From the NCBI GenBank assembly GCA_027658995.1, contig JAQDQK010000001.1, positions 452,891 through 516,890 of the forward strand: DNA of 64,000 bases, written 5' to 3'. The stretch comes from Propionibacteriaceae bacterium AM104-82. GTDB taxonomy: Bacteria; Actinomycetota; Actinomycetes; Propionibacteriales; Propionibacteriaceae. The translations under genes were made by a program, and so were the position numbers. Shown piece after piece: positions 30,665-39,677 of the stretch (positions are counted from its first letter, which is position 1; every line of letters begins with the position of its first letter). The notes under the pieces are model-generated. The model was not told the origin of the DNA, ran no database searches, and worked only from the letters and a program-made list of their open reading frames with translations.

Positions 30665-30737
30665 GGGGCTATGGCGCAGTTGGTAGCGCGCTTCCATGGC
30701 ATGGAAGAGGCCAGGGGTTCGAATCCCCTTAGCTCCA
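30665..30737 (+). tRNA. tRNA-Ala (anticodon GGC)
   Basis: The 73-base sequence folds as a cloverleaf. The acceptor stem pairs GGGGCTA with TAGCTCC and includes the G3-U70 pair that identifies alanine tRNAs. The anticodon loop ATGGCAT gives anticodon GGC, and the T arm is AGGGG-TTCGAAT-CCCCT. The CCA end is not encoded. A serine-recombinase remnant abuts its 3' end on the other strand, so this gene was used as an integration target. Confidence 0.95.
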
Positions 30738-30740
30738 CCC

Positions 30741-31592
30741 CACGCACAAGGCTCGAACCCTTGCCAACGTCAATGTTGGTAGAGGTTCGAGCCTTGTTGG
30801 TGTCTGCGGCCCAGGTCAGTGCGTTGGCGTTGACCTGTGGGTCGAGCAGCATTTCGAAGGTCGGTTGTGCTCGACGCGCAGCTCGTTGTCCTCGTCGATG
30901 AAGACCTTGGTGAAGAACGCCTGGTTGCAAAGCCGCCGGTTCGTGTCGTCGCAGCGGGCGTATATGTCGGCGCAGTTCGCGAGGAGCCCGAGCGCGTCGT
31001 CGAGGTGCGCGCGGGCGTCGGCGTAGTCGCCGTAGTGGGCGTCGATGCGCCGGGTCACCTTGTCGCGCTCGCCCGTGATGCGGTCCTGCTCGCGTTTGAG
31101 GACGCTCAGCGGTATGGCGTCGGCATAGTGGGCCTGCATCAGCCGGTCCTGTTCGCCTTCGAGCCGGTCGCGGTTCGCGGTGAGCCGTGCGAGTTCGTCG
31201 GTTTCGGCGGCCATGAGCCGGTCGAACTCGTGATGCAGCATCCCGGCGAGCGCGTCCTGCTGGGCCGGGGTGATCTGGACTCGCTTGTAGTAGTCCTCGA
31301 CGAGCTTCTCGACGTCCTCGATGAGCATAGCCTGGCGGGTGCAGTCGGTGCGCTTGGAGTGTCGACCGGAGCACACGAAGTAGCAGTACACGTTGCCGTG
31401 GCGGTTCTTCGCGTTGGAGACGATGAGCCGCGAGCCGCACTGTCCGCAATGGATCGTGCCTTTGAGGTAGTGGCCGTGCACCTGGGTCGCTTCGACGGCG
31501 CACTGGTGCGCGGTCAGCACCGACTGCACCTGGTACCAAACCTCGGCAGGGACCAGCGGCGGGTGGTTGCCCTTGTAGCGGGTGCCTCCGGC
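30741..31592 (-). pseudogene. Truncated, frameshifted serine recombinase of an integrative element
   Basis: The sequence encodes only the C-terminal half of a large serine recombinase: the end of the recombinase domain (RYKGNHPPLVPAEVW), the zinc ribbon (CGQCGSRL and then CSGRHSKRTDC) and the long coiled-coil. The N-terminal resolvase domain with the catalytic serine is missing. One base appears deleted near 30859, after which the frame continues as FEMLLDPQVNANALTWAAD towards the tRNA. If read on, the frame runs into the antisense of tRNA-Ala, which marks the element's attachment point. It cannot be an active recombinase. Confidence 0.8.
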
Positions 31593-32026
31593 GGCGTCGG
31601 TGTGGCTCACGATGACCGCGACAGCGACATCCTCACCAGGCACGAAACCCTCGCCCTCAATCTCCATGAGCCGCGGCGCTCGCGGTGCCGCAGCGCGGCG
31701 ACCTCGTCGCTTGCCCGGCACCGGTTCCTGCTCCGCGGCTCGGGCAGGTGGGGTTGGTTTGCGAGCGTGGATGATGTCGGTGAACACCCCGCCGTCACAC
31801 TCGCGGACCTCGACCCGCACCGAGACGGTGCGTCCCTGGTGATCTCATCCATTAGCGGCCCGAACGTCGCCCGAGTCCGGGCCCCTGAAGCAGGTTGCGG
31901 GTGGGCGATGCCATCGACGGCTGCGGTCAGCGTGCCGTCCGCAGCGACCATGACGACCACATTCGGTAGATCGACAGGCACCTCAGACTCGTGATCGCGG
32001 GAGGGGTGTGGGCGTGAGAGGTTCAT
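31592..32026 (-). pseudogene. Fragment of an actinobacterial integrative-element protein
   Basis: Two frames together give a partial protein: VPVDLPNVVVMVAADGTLTAAV in one, then VRVEVRECDGGVFTDIIHARK and EGEGFVPGEDVAVAVIVSHTD in the other. A single missing base near 31840 separates them. I associate this pattern (an N-terminal strand-rich module, a basic linker, then GExFVPGEDVAVA) with hypothetical proteins of actinobacterial integrative or conjugative elements, from memory and not from a search. Its 3' end is joined in frame to the recombinase fragment at about 31580-31595, so a deletion created a chimera. No function is assigned. Confidence 0.5.
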
Positions 32027-32173
32027 CGGCTGTCAGCACGGTTCTTCAGTGGCGCTTGGATGGAGATCATGACGATCAGGTGCGCCTGTTCCCCCTGCTT
32101 TCGCTGTGAAGCTCGCCTGGGGTGCTTGGAGGAGAGGCCTCAGTGTGGTCTCATCCAGCAGTCTGATGTGCTG

Positions 32174-33097
32174 CTATTCGTCAGCGACGAGGAAGCGGAT
32201 GCCCTCCCGGTAGCTCGTGATTGCGAAGTCCGGGAATCGCGTCGTGAACTTGGAGGAGTCGAAGATACTGTCCCGCCGGTAGCGCGGGAGGAGTTCCTCG
32301 GCCTCCTTGACGGCAGGGTTGAGCAGCCCCCCGATGCGGAACGCCCACCTGGGCACCGTGGTGTACCCGAACTTTCGTCCGGTTGCTTCGGAGGCGATGT
32401 CGATCATCTGTCGGTAGCTGAGGCGATCGGGGTCGATGGGAAGATGCCAGGTCTGGCCGTAGGCGTCGGGAGTGTTGCCGATGAGCGCCAACGCGCGACT
32501 GGCGTCTGGGGTCCAGATCAGGCTGCGCTTCGCGTGAGCGTTCAGCGGCACGAGGGGCCGCTTGCCCTGCTTGATGCGGTTGAACACGGCTGCGTTCGTG
32601 AGGCTCTGCGTCTTGCCTGGACCGTAGAACTCGGGGGCACGGCAGATCACCGCGTCGATCGTGCCCGCCTCCATCTCCTTCAGGAGCATCGCGGCGATGT
32701 GTGCGCGTACGGTCGCCTTGCGTCCGGCTGCTTCGAACGCGGTGTCTTCGGTCTGGGGCGTGGCGGTGCGAGGGTACATGTAGGTGTTGTCAAAGAACAC
32801 GAGCTTGCTGTCGTACTTCTGGCAGGCGGCGATCGTGTTCGCCATCATCGTCGGGAACTTCTGTTCCCAAAGCGTCGAGTCCATCGGTAGACCGACGGTG
32901 AGGTAGACGATCTCGCTGCCCGCGACCGCACGTTCGGCGGCCTCGGCGTCCATCAGGTCGGCGGAGACGAGTTGATCGTCGTCGTTGATCTTGCGAGGGT
33001 TGCGGCTGACAAGCCGGATGTCGCGGGTGAAGCCGCGGTGGAGTTCGCGAGTGAGTTCGTCGGCGATCTGACCGCCGGAGCCGAGCACGGTCTGCAT
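32174..33097 (-). CDS. NAD(P)-binding epimerase/dehydratase-like protein
   Basis: This 307-residue protein starts MQTVLGSGGQIADELTREL, a Rossmann nucleotide-binding pattern, followed by DNTYMYPR and a mid-region resembling NAD-dependent epimerases/dehydratases and NmrA-like atypical reductases. The canonical YxxxK dyad is not clear, so it may be a redox-sensing or atypical reductase. The ATG at 33097 is chosen for the GGAAGAG ribosome site. It follows the DJ-1-like gene by 50 bases in the TetR-led operon. The substrate is unknown. Confidence 0.7.
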   Translation of the reverse strand: MQTVLGSGGQIADELTRELHRGFTRDIRLVSRNPRKINDDDQLVSADLMDAEAAERAVAGSEIVYLTVGLPMDSTLWEQKFPTMMANTIAACQKYDSKLVFFDNTYMYPRTATPQTEDTAFEAAGRKATVRAHIAAMLLKEMEAGTIDAVICRAPEFYGPGKTQSLTNAAVFNRIKQGKRPLVPLNAHAKRSLIWTPDASRALALIGNTPDAYGQTWHLPIDPDRLSYRQMIDIASEATGRKFGYTTVPRWAFRIGGLLNPAVKEAEELLPRYRRDSIFDSSKFTTRFPDFAITSYREGIRFLVADE

Positions 33098-33147
33098 GAT
33101 GCTCTTCCGATCGTTCTGGTTTGAGTCTGTGAGGGTCACGCGCCGCG

Positions 33148-33834
33148 TCAGAGGAGCGCGGCGACCTTGGCGGCGGTCTCCTTGGCCGATCCGGGGTTCT
33201 GACCGGTGACCAGTCGGCCGTCAACGACGGCGTTGGATACGAACGGCAGCAGCGCTTTCGAATAGTGGGCGCCGCGCTCCCTCATGCGCTCCTCGACGTT
33301 GTACGGCACGAGCTTGGCCACCCCGGCGAGCACTTCCTCACGCCACGAGAATCCGGTGATGCTGCGTCCTGCGACCAGGTAGCTGCCGTCAGACAGCCTG
33401 GTGTCGAGCAGGCCGCAGTAGCCGTGGCAGACCGCGCCGACAACGCCGCCCCGCTCGTAAATCTCGCGGGTGATCCGCTGCAGGCCCTCGCTCCCTGGGA
33501 AGTCGAACATCACCGCGTGACCGCCGGTGAAGTAGATCGCGTCGTAATCGGCGGAATCGACCTGCTCCGGGCTCGCCGTGTTATCCAGCAGCGCCATCCG
33601 GGCTGGGGCGTCGTGCCAGGCTCTCGCGGACTTGTCGTAGTTGGGGAGCTTCAACGAGCGAGGCTCCAACGGTACCTTCCCGCCGGCGGGGCTCACGATC
33701 GTCTGCTCGAAACCGTGTTCGGCGAACAGATCGTAGGCGTGGGTCAGCTCAGACAGCCACAGGCCGGTTGGGTGTGACGGATCGGCGTCGTAGTGGTCGA
33801 CGTTGGTGACGACCAGCAGGATGCGTGTACTCAT
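33148..33834 (-). CDS. DJ-1/PfpI-family protein (Hsp31-like)
   Basis: This 228-residue protein has the DJ-1/PfpI fold with the nucleophile elbow GAVCHGYCG (Cys about residue 134, followed by His) and the glutamate-containing GGHAVMFDFP segment, as in Hsp31-type glyoxalases/deglycases and type 1 glutamine-amidotransferase-like proteins. Such proteins deal with reactive aldehydes. The ATG overlaps the stop of the TetR gene (ATGA). With the reductase downstream, it probably forms a stress operon controlled by that regulator. Confidence 0.85.
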   Translation of the reverse strand: MSTRILLVVTNVDHYDADPSHPTGLWLSELTHAYDLFAEHGFEQTIVSPAGGKVPLEPRSLKLPNYDKSARAWHDAPARMALLDNTASPEQVDSADYDAIYFTGGHAVMFDFPGSEGLQRITREIYERGGVVGAVCHGYCGLLDTRLSDGSYLVAGRSITGFSWREEVLAGVAKLVPYNVEERMRERGAHYSKALLPFVSNAVVDGRLVTGQNPGSAKETAAKVAALL

Positions 33835-34430
33835 GATGTCCTCGAATCAGGATCGGTTGTGGGCGGGAGGATGGCGTCGAAGGTCGAGCGGACGCGCACG
33901 TCGATCTCGGCCTGGTCGGTGGCGTGCAGCTTGCCATCGAGGTGAAGGAACGCGAGCCCGTGGGCGAGCGACCACCCGGCGGTGGCCAGTGCCACCGGGT
34001 CAGATTGCGGGAAGACCGCGGCCATGACGGATTGGAGGTAGTCGTGCAACGCTCCGGCGGCGCGCACCCTCTCGTCGTTGCTGTCATCGCAGGGCTGGCC
34101 GAACATCAGCCGGAACAACGCGGGCCTCCGCAGCGCGAAGTGGACATACCCCACGGCGAGTTCACCCACCTCGGTAGCAGACACCGGAGGCTGCGTCCCT
34201 CCGGCGAGGTCGTTCAAGAGTTCGCGCAACCCGTGAACGGCCAGCGCAGACTCCAGCGCTTCCCGATCCGGGAAATGCCGATACGGTGCGGCCGTCGACA
34301 CGCCTGCACGACGCGCGACCGCACGCAACGAGAACGTCTCACCGGATTCCAGCATCTCCAAAGCGGTAAGCACGAGCGTCGCCCGCAGATCACCGTGGTG
34401 ATAGTCCGGCCTGGCCGATGTTGATCCCAT
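33831..34430 (-). CDS. TetR-family transcriptional regulator
   Basis: This 199-residue regulator has the N-terminal TetR helix-turn-helix (FSLRAVARRAGVSTAAPYRHF, about residues 32-52) and a C-terminal ligand domain of the TetR_C_33-like type (FALRRPALFRLMFG). The ATG at 34430 follows GGAGGGG. An upstream longer frame would cross the operator. It leads the operon with the DJ-1-like and epimerase-like genes and probably represses it. The effector may be an aldehyde or electrophile (inference). Confidence 0.87.
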   Translation of the reverse strand: MGSTSARPDYHHGDLRATLVLTALEMLESGETFSLRAVARRAGVSTAAPYRHFPDREALESALAVHGLRELLNDLAGGTQPPVSATEVGELAVGYVHFALRRPALFRLMFGQPCDDSNDERVRAAGALHDYLQSVMAAVFPQSDPVALATAGWSLAHGLAFLHLDGKLHATDQAEIDVRVRSTFDAILPPTTDPDSRTS

Positions 34431-34445
34431 CCACCCCTCCACTAT

Positions 34446-34460
34446 GTAAGCACTGCTCAC
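34446..34460. promoter_or_regulatory. TetR operator
   Basis: GTAAGCA and TGCTCAC flank a single central C as a nearly perfect inverted repeat at 34446-34460, just upstream of the TetR start. The sequence resembles the TnAGCA-type operators of autoregulated TetR repressors. Confidence 0.6.
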
Positions 34461-35048
34461 ATTAGCACGAATAGGCACCACGCAGGTCATCAGTCCGGGT
34501 TGAGACAAGTGGCGCGGGGCGGGGATGTCGGACAACGACACGCTCTGAGGAAACTCAAGTCCACGAAGACGGAACGAGGCACCAGCCCAGGAGGGCGGCT
34601 ACCCAGATTCTCACCGAGACTGTCGATGTCAGCCAGCGCTGCACAGGCGGCCAACGGCCTTGGCGGGAACGTCGAGTTGCGCGGCATGGATCCAACAGGT
34701 TTCCGCTACTCGGTCCTGAGGGTCTTTGACCCGGCCACCCCGACCAAGGTGGTCGACGCTGCGGAGGGTCACTTCAAGCGGGCGCTCGACACTCGAGCCA
34801 ACGGGCTCAATCGCAACTAGCCGCTGGGGCATCTGAGGCGGACGGCGGGGTGTCCCGGAGGAAGCGGGAGTGTGTGGCCCTCGACAGGTTCGGTCAGTGA
34901 CGCGCCTGTCGCAGGTTTCTGGGCCATTCCCTCCAGGCAGTTGGGCACCGACCCGGCGTCCGCAGACGAGGCCCACTCCTGGAGCGTGAAGTCTCGGAAT
35001 AAGAGAACACACTGCGGGGTTGGCGGCCTCATGCCGTCGGTGTAACGG
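34461..35048. other. Intergenic stretch without a convincing gene
   Basis: Nearly 590 bases separate the TetR operator from the HNH gene. One frame (34500-34820, 106 codons) lacks a ribosome site and recognisable domains and looks like a gene relic at best. The segment around 34876-34900 contains CCCTCGACAGGTTCGGTCAG, similar to dispersed intergenic repeats known from related genomes. Nothing else is recognised. Confidence 0.5.
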
Positions 35049-36272
35049 CTAGGCGGCGGTGATGGGTGGGCCGAAGTCGAGGTAGCGGGTCTCGAGGGGC
35101 CAGCCTCGGATGGGTTGGTTCTCGGGCGGCGGGTGCGTTGGTGCCGGCGGGTCGTGGAAGAGGGTCGGCCGGATGGGGTGTCCGTAGCGACCGAGGAAGG
35201 TGAGCCCGTCCGGTGTGGTCGGGGTGCCTTCGATGGTGAAGTGCCCCTGGTGATGTTCGCGGTGGTGGCGCGGGCAGAGCGAGAGGACCGTCTCGATGTC
35301 CGTCGCGCCGCCATCCGCCCAGTGGGTCAGGTGGTGGTTCTCGAGGAACCGGGTGGTGGTGCAGCCGGGGTAGCGGCAGCCCTGGTCGCGGTCCTCGACG
35401 AGTGCGCGGGTGCGGTTCGGGACGATGCGCATCGCCCGCCCGACGGAGACCGGGGAGGCGTTCTCGAGCCAGACGGGGCGGACGGCGCCGTCGCAGGTGA
35501 GCTTCCGGAGCAGGTGTCGGGGGAGGGTGCCCTGCTTGTTGATCCAGCCGCGGCCGTCGGTCTCCAGGTGTACGAGCACCTTGTAGTGCTCGCGTCGGGA
35601 GGGCGACTCGACTGCGGTCAGGGAGCGGGAGGCTACCTCGAGGAGCGCGTCGGCCAGCGTGGCGGTGGCGTCACCCGCGGTGAACAGCGCGTCCTTGGCC
35701 TCGCGGAGGGCCGTCTCGACGAGGGCGCCGTCCAGCGGGTCGGACTCGAAGTGAAGGCGGAAACGGCCGTCCTGGGTGCCCATGCTGAGGGTGGGGCCGT
35801 CATCGATCGCCGTCACGGTGCCGGTGGGCTGCTCGTCGTCCTGGGTAGGCACGACGTCCTCGGTAGGGAAGTGGTAGCGCGGAAGAACTCGGCGCAGTTG
35901 CGGAACGGTCGCGGCCTCCACGAAACCGGTTACGGCGTGCGCGTGGCTGAGGGGGACGTGCTTGGCGACGACCGCGAGTTGGTCGACGCTGATGCTGCCC
36001 GAGTGGAGTCGCCGTTCGAGTTCCGGGAAGTCGCCTTGGCGGCGGGCGATGGTGACGATCTCGCGGGCGCGGACGGGGGAGAGCGCGCAGCGCAGCATCA
36101 GCCAGTGCTCGGGGGAGACGATGCCCTCGCCGGCCCAGGCGTTGGTGGCAATGACCTGGGCGGTGAGATCGACGAGTTCGGCATGGAGTTGCGCGAGCTG
36201 ACCGGCGAGAAGCTCGGCCCGGCGGGAGGCGACCTCCCACTGCTCGATGCTCGGGTACTCCATCAGCTCCAT
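35049..36272 (-). CDS. DUF222 domain HNH endonuclease-like protein
   Basis: This 407-residue protein has an N-terminal DUF222 region (about residues 15-270) and a C-terminal HNH motif in CRYPGCTTTRFLENHHLTHW with a following LCPRHHREHH block, ending in a proline-rich tail. The family (13E12-like) is present in many copies in actinobacterial genomes. Nuclease activity has been suggested, but the role is unknown. The ATG at 36272 lies five bases after a TACGAT -10 box. Its position next to the recombinase scar suggests that it may belong to the accessory region. Confidence 0.85.
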   Translation of the reverse strand: MELMEYPSIEQWEVASRRAELLAGQLAQLHAELVDLTAQVIATNAWAGEGIVSPEHWLMLRCALSPVRAREIVTIARRQGDFPELERRLHSGSISVDQLAVVAKHVPLSHAHAVTGFVEAATVPQLRRVLPRYHFPTEDVVPTQDDEQPTGTVTAIDDGPTLSMGTQDGRFRLHFESDPLDGALVETALREAKDALFTAGDATATLADALLEVASRSLTAVESPSRREHYKVLVHLETDGRGWINKQGTLPRHLLRKLTCDGAVRPVWLENASPVSVGRAMRIVPNRTRALVEDRDQGCRYPGCTTTRFLENHHLTHWADGGATDIETVLSLCPRHHREHHQGHFTIEGTPTTPDGLTFLGRYGHPIRPTLFHDPPAPTHPPPENQPIRGWPLETRYLDFGPPITAA

Positions 36273-36623
36273 GCTTAATCGTACACCCGTTCTATTTCTC
36301 TGACAAGGGGTTTCCCTGAGATTTCTCTCCCTCCTGGTGCGCGCCAAGGCCTCTGGGTTTGATGGTTCCTGACGGTCGTTCCCCGAGTCTGTAGCGGGGG
36401 TCCGATTTCCTGTTGGAAGCGCTGTCGCCGTGCCTCGCCGGTGTGGGTGTCGAGGCCTCGCCGTCGGTGTGCATTGTCGGCCCATCGACCATCATCCGGG
36501 CCCGGAGCGCTGAGCCCCGCCAACTGGGCGCTCGCCGTCCGTGGTGTCGATTGACAGGCAACCCCCGCGACCTAGAATGATGGATCATGCGTCATTGACT
36601 GAATATGCATGGAAGGATATTCC
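36273..36623 (+). promoter_or_regulatory. Promoter region of the GH2 gene with candidate operators
   Basis: A near-consensus promoter is visible: -35 TTGACA at 36551-36556 and -10 TAGAAT at 36573-36578, spacing 16. Downstream lie ATGAT-GG-ATCAT (36577-36588) and GAATAT-N10-ATATTC (36601-36622). The latter contains ATATGCATGG, which is also found in the GH127/SorC regulatory region at 50664. The stretch from 36300 to 36540 contains nothing recognisable. Confidence 0.65.
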
Positions 36624-39560
36624 GTGAGCACTCCACTGGGTACGACGGCGCCAGGCGAGGGGCGACGTCGCCCCCGGGCCGACTCGATCTCCGATGCCAG
36701 GTCGCTGGTTCTGAACGGGCGCTGGCGCTTTCGGCTGTCGCCGACGGCCGCGGGCACGGGCGACGACTTCATCGAGGACACCTTCGACGACGAGGCCTGG
36801 GACCTGATCGACGTGCCGTCCCACTGGGTGCTGGAGGAGGTGACGGTTCCTGGCGCCGATGCGCCGACGGCCCTTCGCGGCACCGTCGACGGGCCCCTCT
36901 ACACGAACACGGCCTTCCCCATCCCGCTCGACCCGCCACACGTCCCCGACGAGAACCCGACCGGCGACTACCGGCTCGTCTTCGACGTGCCTCCCGGTTG
37001 GGGTCCCTCCGCGCTGCGGTTCCAAGGGGTCGACTCCTGCGCGACCGCCTGGCTCAACGGCGAACGGCTCGGTTGGACCTCTGGAAGCCGGCTGCCGACC
37101 GAGTTTGACGCACGGCCGCGGCCCGGACGCAACGTGCTCGCGGTTCGGGTGCACCGATGGTCGCCCGGCACCTACCTGGAGGACCAGGACATGTGGTGGC
37201 TGCCCGGCATCTTCCGCGACGTCGAACTGATCGAGCGACCGACGGGCGCCGTCGACGACCACTTCGTGCACGCGGCCTACGACCACCTGACCGGCCAGGG
37301 GACGCTGCGGGTCGACGCCGACGTGCCCGGCCGAGTCATCATCGAGGAACTTGGGGTCGACATCGCGGTCGGCGAGAGCGCGGAGGTCGCCGTCGAACCG
37401 TGGAGTGCAGAGAGTCCTCGGCTCTACCGCGGCTCGCTCGTGGCTGAGGGGGAGTGCGTCGAGCTCTCCGTCGGGTTCCGCACGGTCGCTATCGAGGACG
37501 GGCGGTTGCTCGTCAACGGGGCGCCCGTGTTCTTTCGAGGCGTCAACCGGCACGAGCACGACTGGGACCGCGGTCGGACCCTCGACCGCGACACGATGCT
37601 GGCCGACGTGCTCGCGATGAAGCGGCACAACATCAACGCGGTCCGCACCAGCCACTACCCGCCGCATCCAGAGTTCCTGCGGCTCTGCGACGAGTACGGG
37701 CTCTGGGTCGTTGAGGAGTGCGACCTCGAGACGCACGGCTTCATCTACGCGGGGTGGAACGGCAACCCTCCCGCCGACGAAGAGTGGCGTGACGCGATGC
37801 TCGACCGGGTTCAGCGGATGGTCGAGCGCGACAAGAACCGGCCGAGCGTCGTCGTCTGGTCGTTGGCCAACGAGTCCTGGACGGGGCGCAACTTCGACGA
37901 TCTCGAGGCCTGGGTCCGCGAGCGGGATCCGTCGCGCCCGATCCTGTACGAGCGTGACCCCAGCTACCGGAACTCCGATTTCTACTCTCTGATGTACCCG
38001 GACCTCGAGAAGCTCGCCGCGATCGGCCGCCGCGAGGAGGAGCGTCCCGACGGCGTGACCGATGCCGAGGATGAGCGGCGTCGAACCCTGCCGTTCCTGC
38101 TGTGCGAGTACGCACACGCCATGGGCAACGGGCCAGGGTCGCTCGCCGACTACCACGCCGTCATGCGGTCTCACCCGCGCATCTGTGGCGGATTCGTCTG
38201 GGAGTGGATCGACCACGGCTTTCGTCAGGTCGACGCCGCGGGCCGCGAGTACGCGATGCACGGCGGCGACGTGGCCGACTATCGGCCCAACGGCGGTCGC
38301 TACTGCCTCGACGGGCTGCTCTTTGCCGACAGGAGGCCATCTCCGGGGCTGGCCGAGTTGGCCGCGGTCCTCGCCCCGATCGAGATTGAGGTGACCCGGG
38401 CGGGTGTGCTGGTGCGCAACGCCCAGGACGCCGCAGATACGTCGGGGCTGTCATTCGGATGGCGCCTGGAGGTCGACGGCGCCGAGCGCGAGGCCGGGGA
38501 GCTTGCCGTGCCGCTGTTGCGCGCAGGCGAGGCGACCGAGTTGCCGCTCCCTGTCGAGGTCGGGACCGAGCCGGGGCACTGGCACATCGGGATCGAGGCC
38601 AGACTGGCCGCCGACACCCCTTGGGCCCTGGCTGGGCATGTGGTGGCGCGGCGACAAGGGCTGCTGGGCGTGGTGCCGGCCGCTGACCGGTCGAGGCGAC
38701 CCTCTGGGGTGCGCCTGGACGGCGACCGACTCCTGATCGGACCAGGCGTCTTTGACGCCCGCTCCGGCCGCCTGGTCGAGTTGGGCGGCCAGCCTCTCCT
38801 CGGCCCGGTCGTGGACGTCTACCGGGCGCCCACCGAGAACGACCGGGGGCAGGGGGAGCGCAACAACCTCGCTGCCGTGTGGCAGGCTGTCGGGCTCGAC
38901 CGGATGCAGGAGCGCATCGTCGGCGTCGACCCGGGAGATGAGCGCCTCGATGTCACGACTGTGCTTGCCGCCGCGACCCACCCGCACTCATTGGCAGTGC
39001 GCTACCGCTGGAGCGCGCTGGAGGACAAGCTTCTTCTTGAGGTGTCTGTGGACTTCCGCGGCCCGTGGAGCGAGACGCCGTACCAGCAGCGCGACATTGT
39101 CGTGCCCCGGCTCGGCGTCCGGATGAGGCTTCCCGGGGCATACGACGCCGTGCGGTGGCTCGGGCTCGGCCCCCAGGAGAACTACATCGACTCTCGCGCT
39201 GCGGCCTGGTTCGGCCTGCATGACGCGAGCGTCGACGACCTGCAGGTCGACTATCCCACCCCACAGGAGAACGGGAACCGGATGGGGGTCACATGGCTGG
39301 AAGTCACCGGGCCCGGCGTTGTCCCGCTTCGGGTCGGAGGCGCCCCGGAGTTGGCGTTCGCCGCGCGGCGTTGGACCAGCCGGGACCTCGAGCGCGCCCG
39401 GCATCCGCAGGACCTTCGCGACTCGGGATGGGTCTGGCTGTCGCTTGACCACCGCCAGCAGGGGCTCGGGTCGGCGTCGGTCGGCCCGGCGCTGCCGGAC
39501 CGTTACCGGGTGCCCCGCGAGTCGACCACGTGGTCGATCGAGTTCTCGCTGGGTGAATAG
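36624..39560 (+). CDS. Glycoside hydrolase family 2 (LacZ-like beta-galactosidase)
   Basis: This 978-residue protein has the LacZ layout: sugar-binding, immunoglobulin-like, TIM-barrel and C-terminal beta-galactosidase small-chain domains. The acid/base glutamate is in SLANESW (about residue 417) and the nucleophile in LLCEYAHAMGNGPG (about residue 495). There is no signal peptide, so it acts in the cytoplasm on imported oligosaccharides. The GTG at 36624 fits the GGAAGGA ribosome site better than the ATG at 36609, which lies in that site. A sugar importer follows. Specificity for galactose is likely, but other GH2 activities (for example on L-arabinose or galacturonate-containing chains) are possible. 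Confidence 0.88.
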   Translation: MSTPLGTTAPGEGRRRPRADSISDARSLVLNGRWRFRLSPTAAGTGDDFIEDTFDDEAWDLIDVPSHWVLEEVTVPGADAPTALRGTVDGPLYTNTAFPIPLDPPHVPDENPTGDYRLVFDVPPGWGPSALRFQGVDSCATAWLNGERLGWTSGSRLPTEFDARPRPGRNVLAVRVHRWSPGTYLEDQDMWWLPGIFRDVELIERPTGAVDDHFVHAAYDHLTGQGTLRVDADVPGRVIIEELGVDIAVGESAEVAVEPWSAESPRLYRGSLVAEGECVELSVGFRTVAIEDGRLLVNGAPVFFRGVNRHEHDWDRGRTLDRDTMLADVLAMKRHNINAVRTSHYPPHPEFLRLCDEYGLWVVEECDLETHGFIYAGWNGNPPADEEWRDAMLDRVQRMVERDKNRPSVVVWSLANESWTGRNFDDLEAWVRERDPSRPILYERDPSYRNSDFYSLMYPDLEKLAAIGRREEERPDGVTDAEDERRRTLPFLLCEYAHAMGNGPGSLADYHAVMRSHPRICGGFVWEWIDHGFRQVDAAGREYAMHGGDVADYRPNGGRYCLDGLLFADRRPSPGLAELAAVLAPIEIEVTRAGVLVRNAQDAADTSGLSFGWRLEVDGAEREAGELAVPLLRAGEATELPLPVEVGTEPGHWHIGIEARLAADTPWALAGHVVARRQGLLGVVPAADRSRRPSGVRLDGDRLLIGPGVFDARSGRLVELGGQPLLGPVVDVYRAPTENDRGQGERNNLAAVWQAVGLDRMQERIVGVDPGDERLDVTTVLAAATHPHSLAVRYRWSALEDKLLLEVSVDFRGPWSETPYQQRDIVVPRLGVRMRLPGAYDAVRWLGLGPQENYIDSRAAAWFGLHDASVDDLQVDYPTPQENGNRMGVTWLEVTGPGVVPLRVGGAPELAFAARRWTSRDLERARHPQDLRDSGWVWLSLDHRQQGLGSASVGPALPDRYRVPRESTTWSIEFSLGE

Positions 39561-39570
39561 TCGTTATTGA

Positions 39571-39638
39571 ATCGTTACAACGATCAAACGTGAGTCGTGC
39601 TACGCTCGCCGTGTTCTGAATAGATTCTCACTGGTGAG
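39571..39638. promoter_or_regulatory. Candidate operators upstream of the sugar importer
   Basis: ATCGTT-AC-AACGAT at 39571-39584 and CTCAC-TG-GTGAG at 39627-39638 are inverted repeats in the 117-base gap before the binding-protein gene, with a possible -10 TACGCT at 39601-39606 between them. The arrangement suggests separate control of the importer. Confidence 0.4.
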
Positions 39639-39677
39639 TGTCTAAGCAACAATGTTTCATTCGTCAAGGAGGACGCC

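Noticed and set aside
30747..30796. Long hairpin after tRNA-Ala first read as a terminator or attachment site
   Set aside because: It encodes the KARTSTNIDVGKGSSLV end of the recombinase. It may still fold, but it is mainly coding remnant and no second att copy is visible.
30816..31820. Functional serine recombinase
   Set aside because: The catalytic N-terminal domain is absent and the C-terminus is frameshifted, so activity is not credible.
34500..34820. 106-codon frame between the TetR and HNH genes
   Set aside because: There is no ribosome site, no domain and no operon context. A relic is possible, but a gene cannot be supported.
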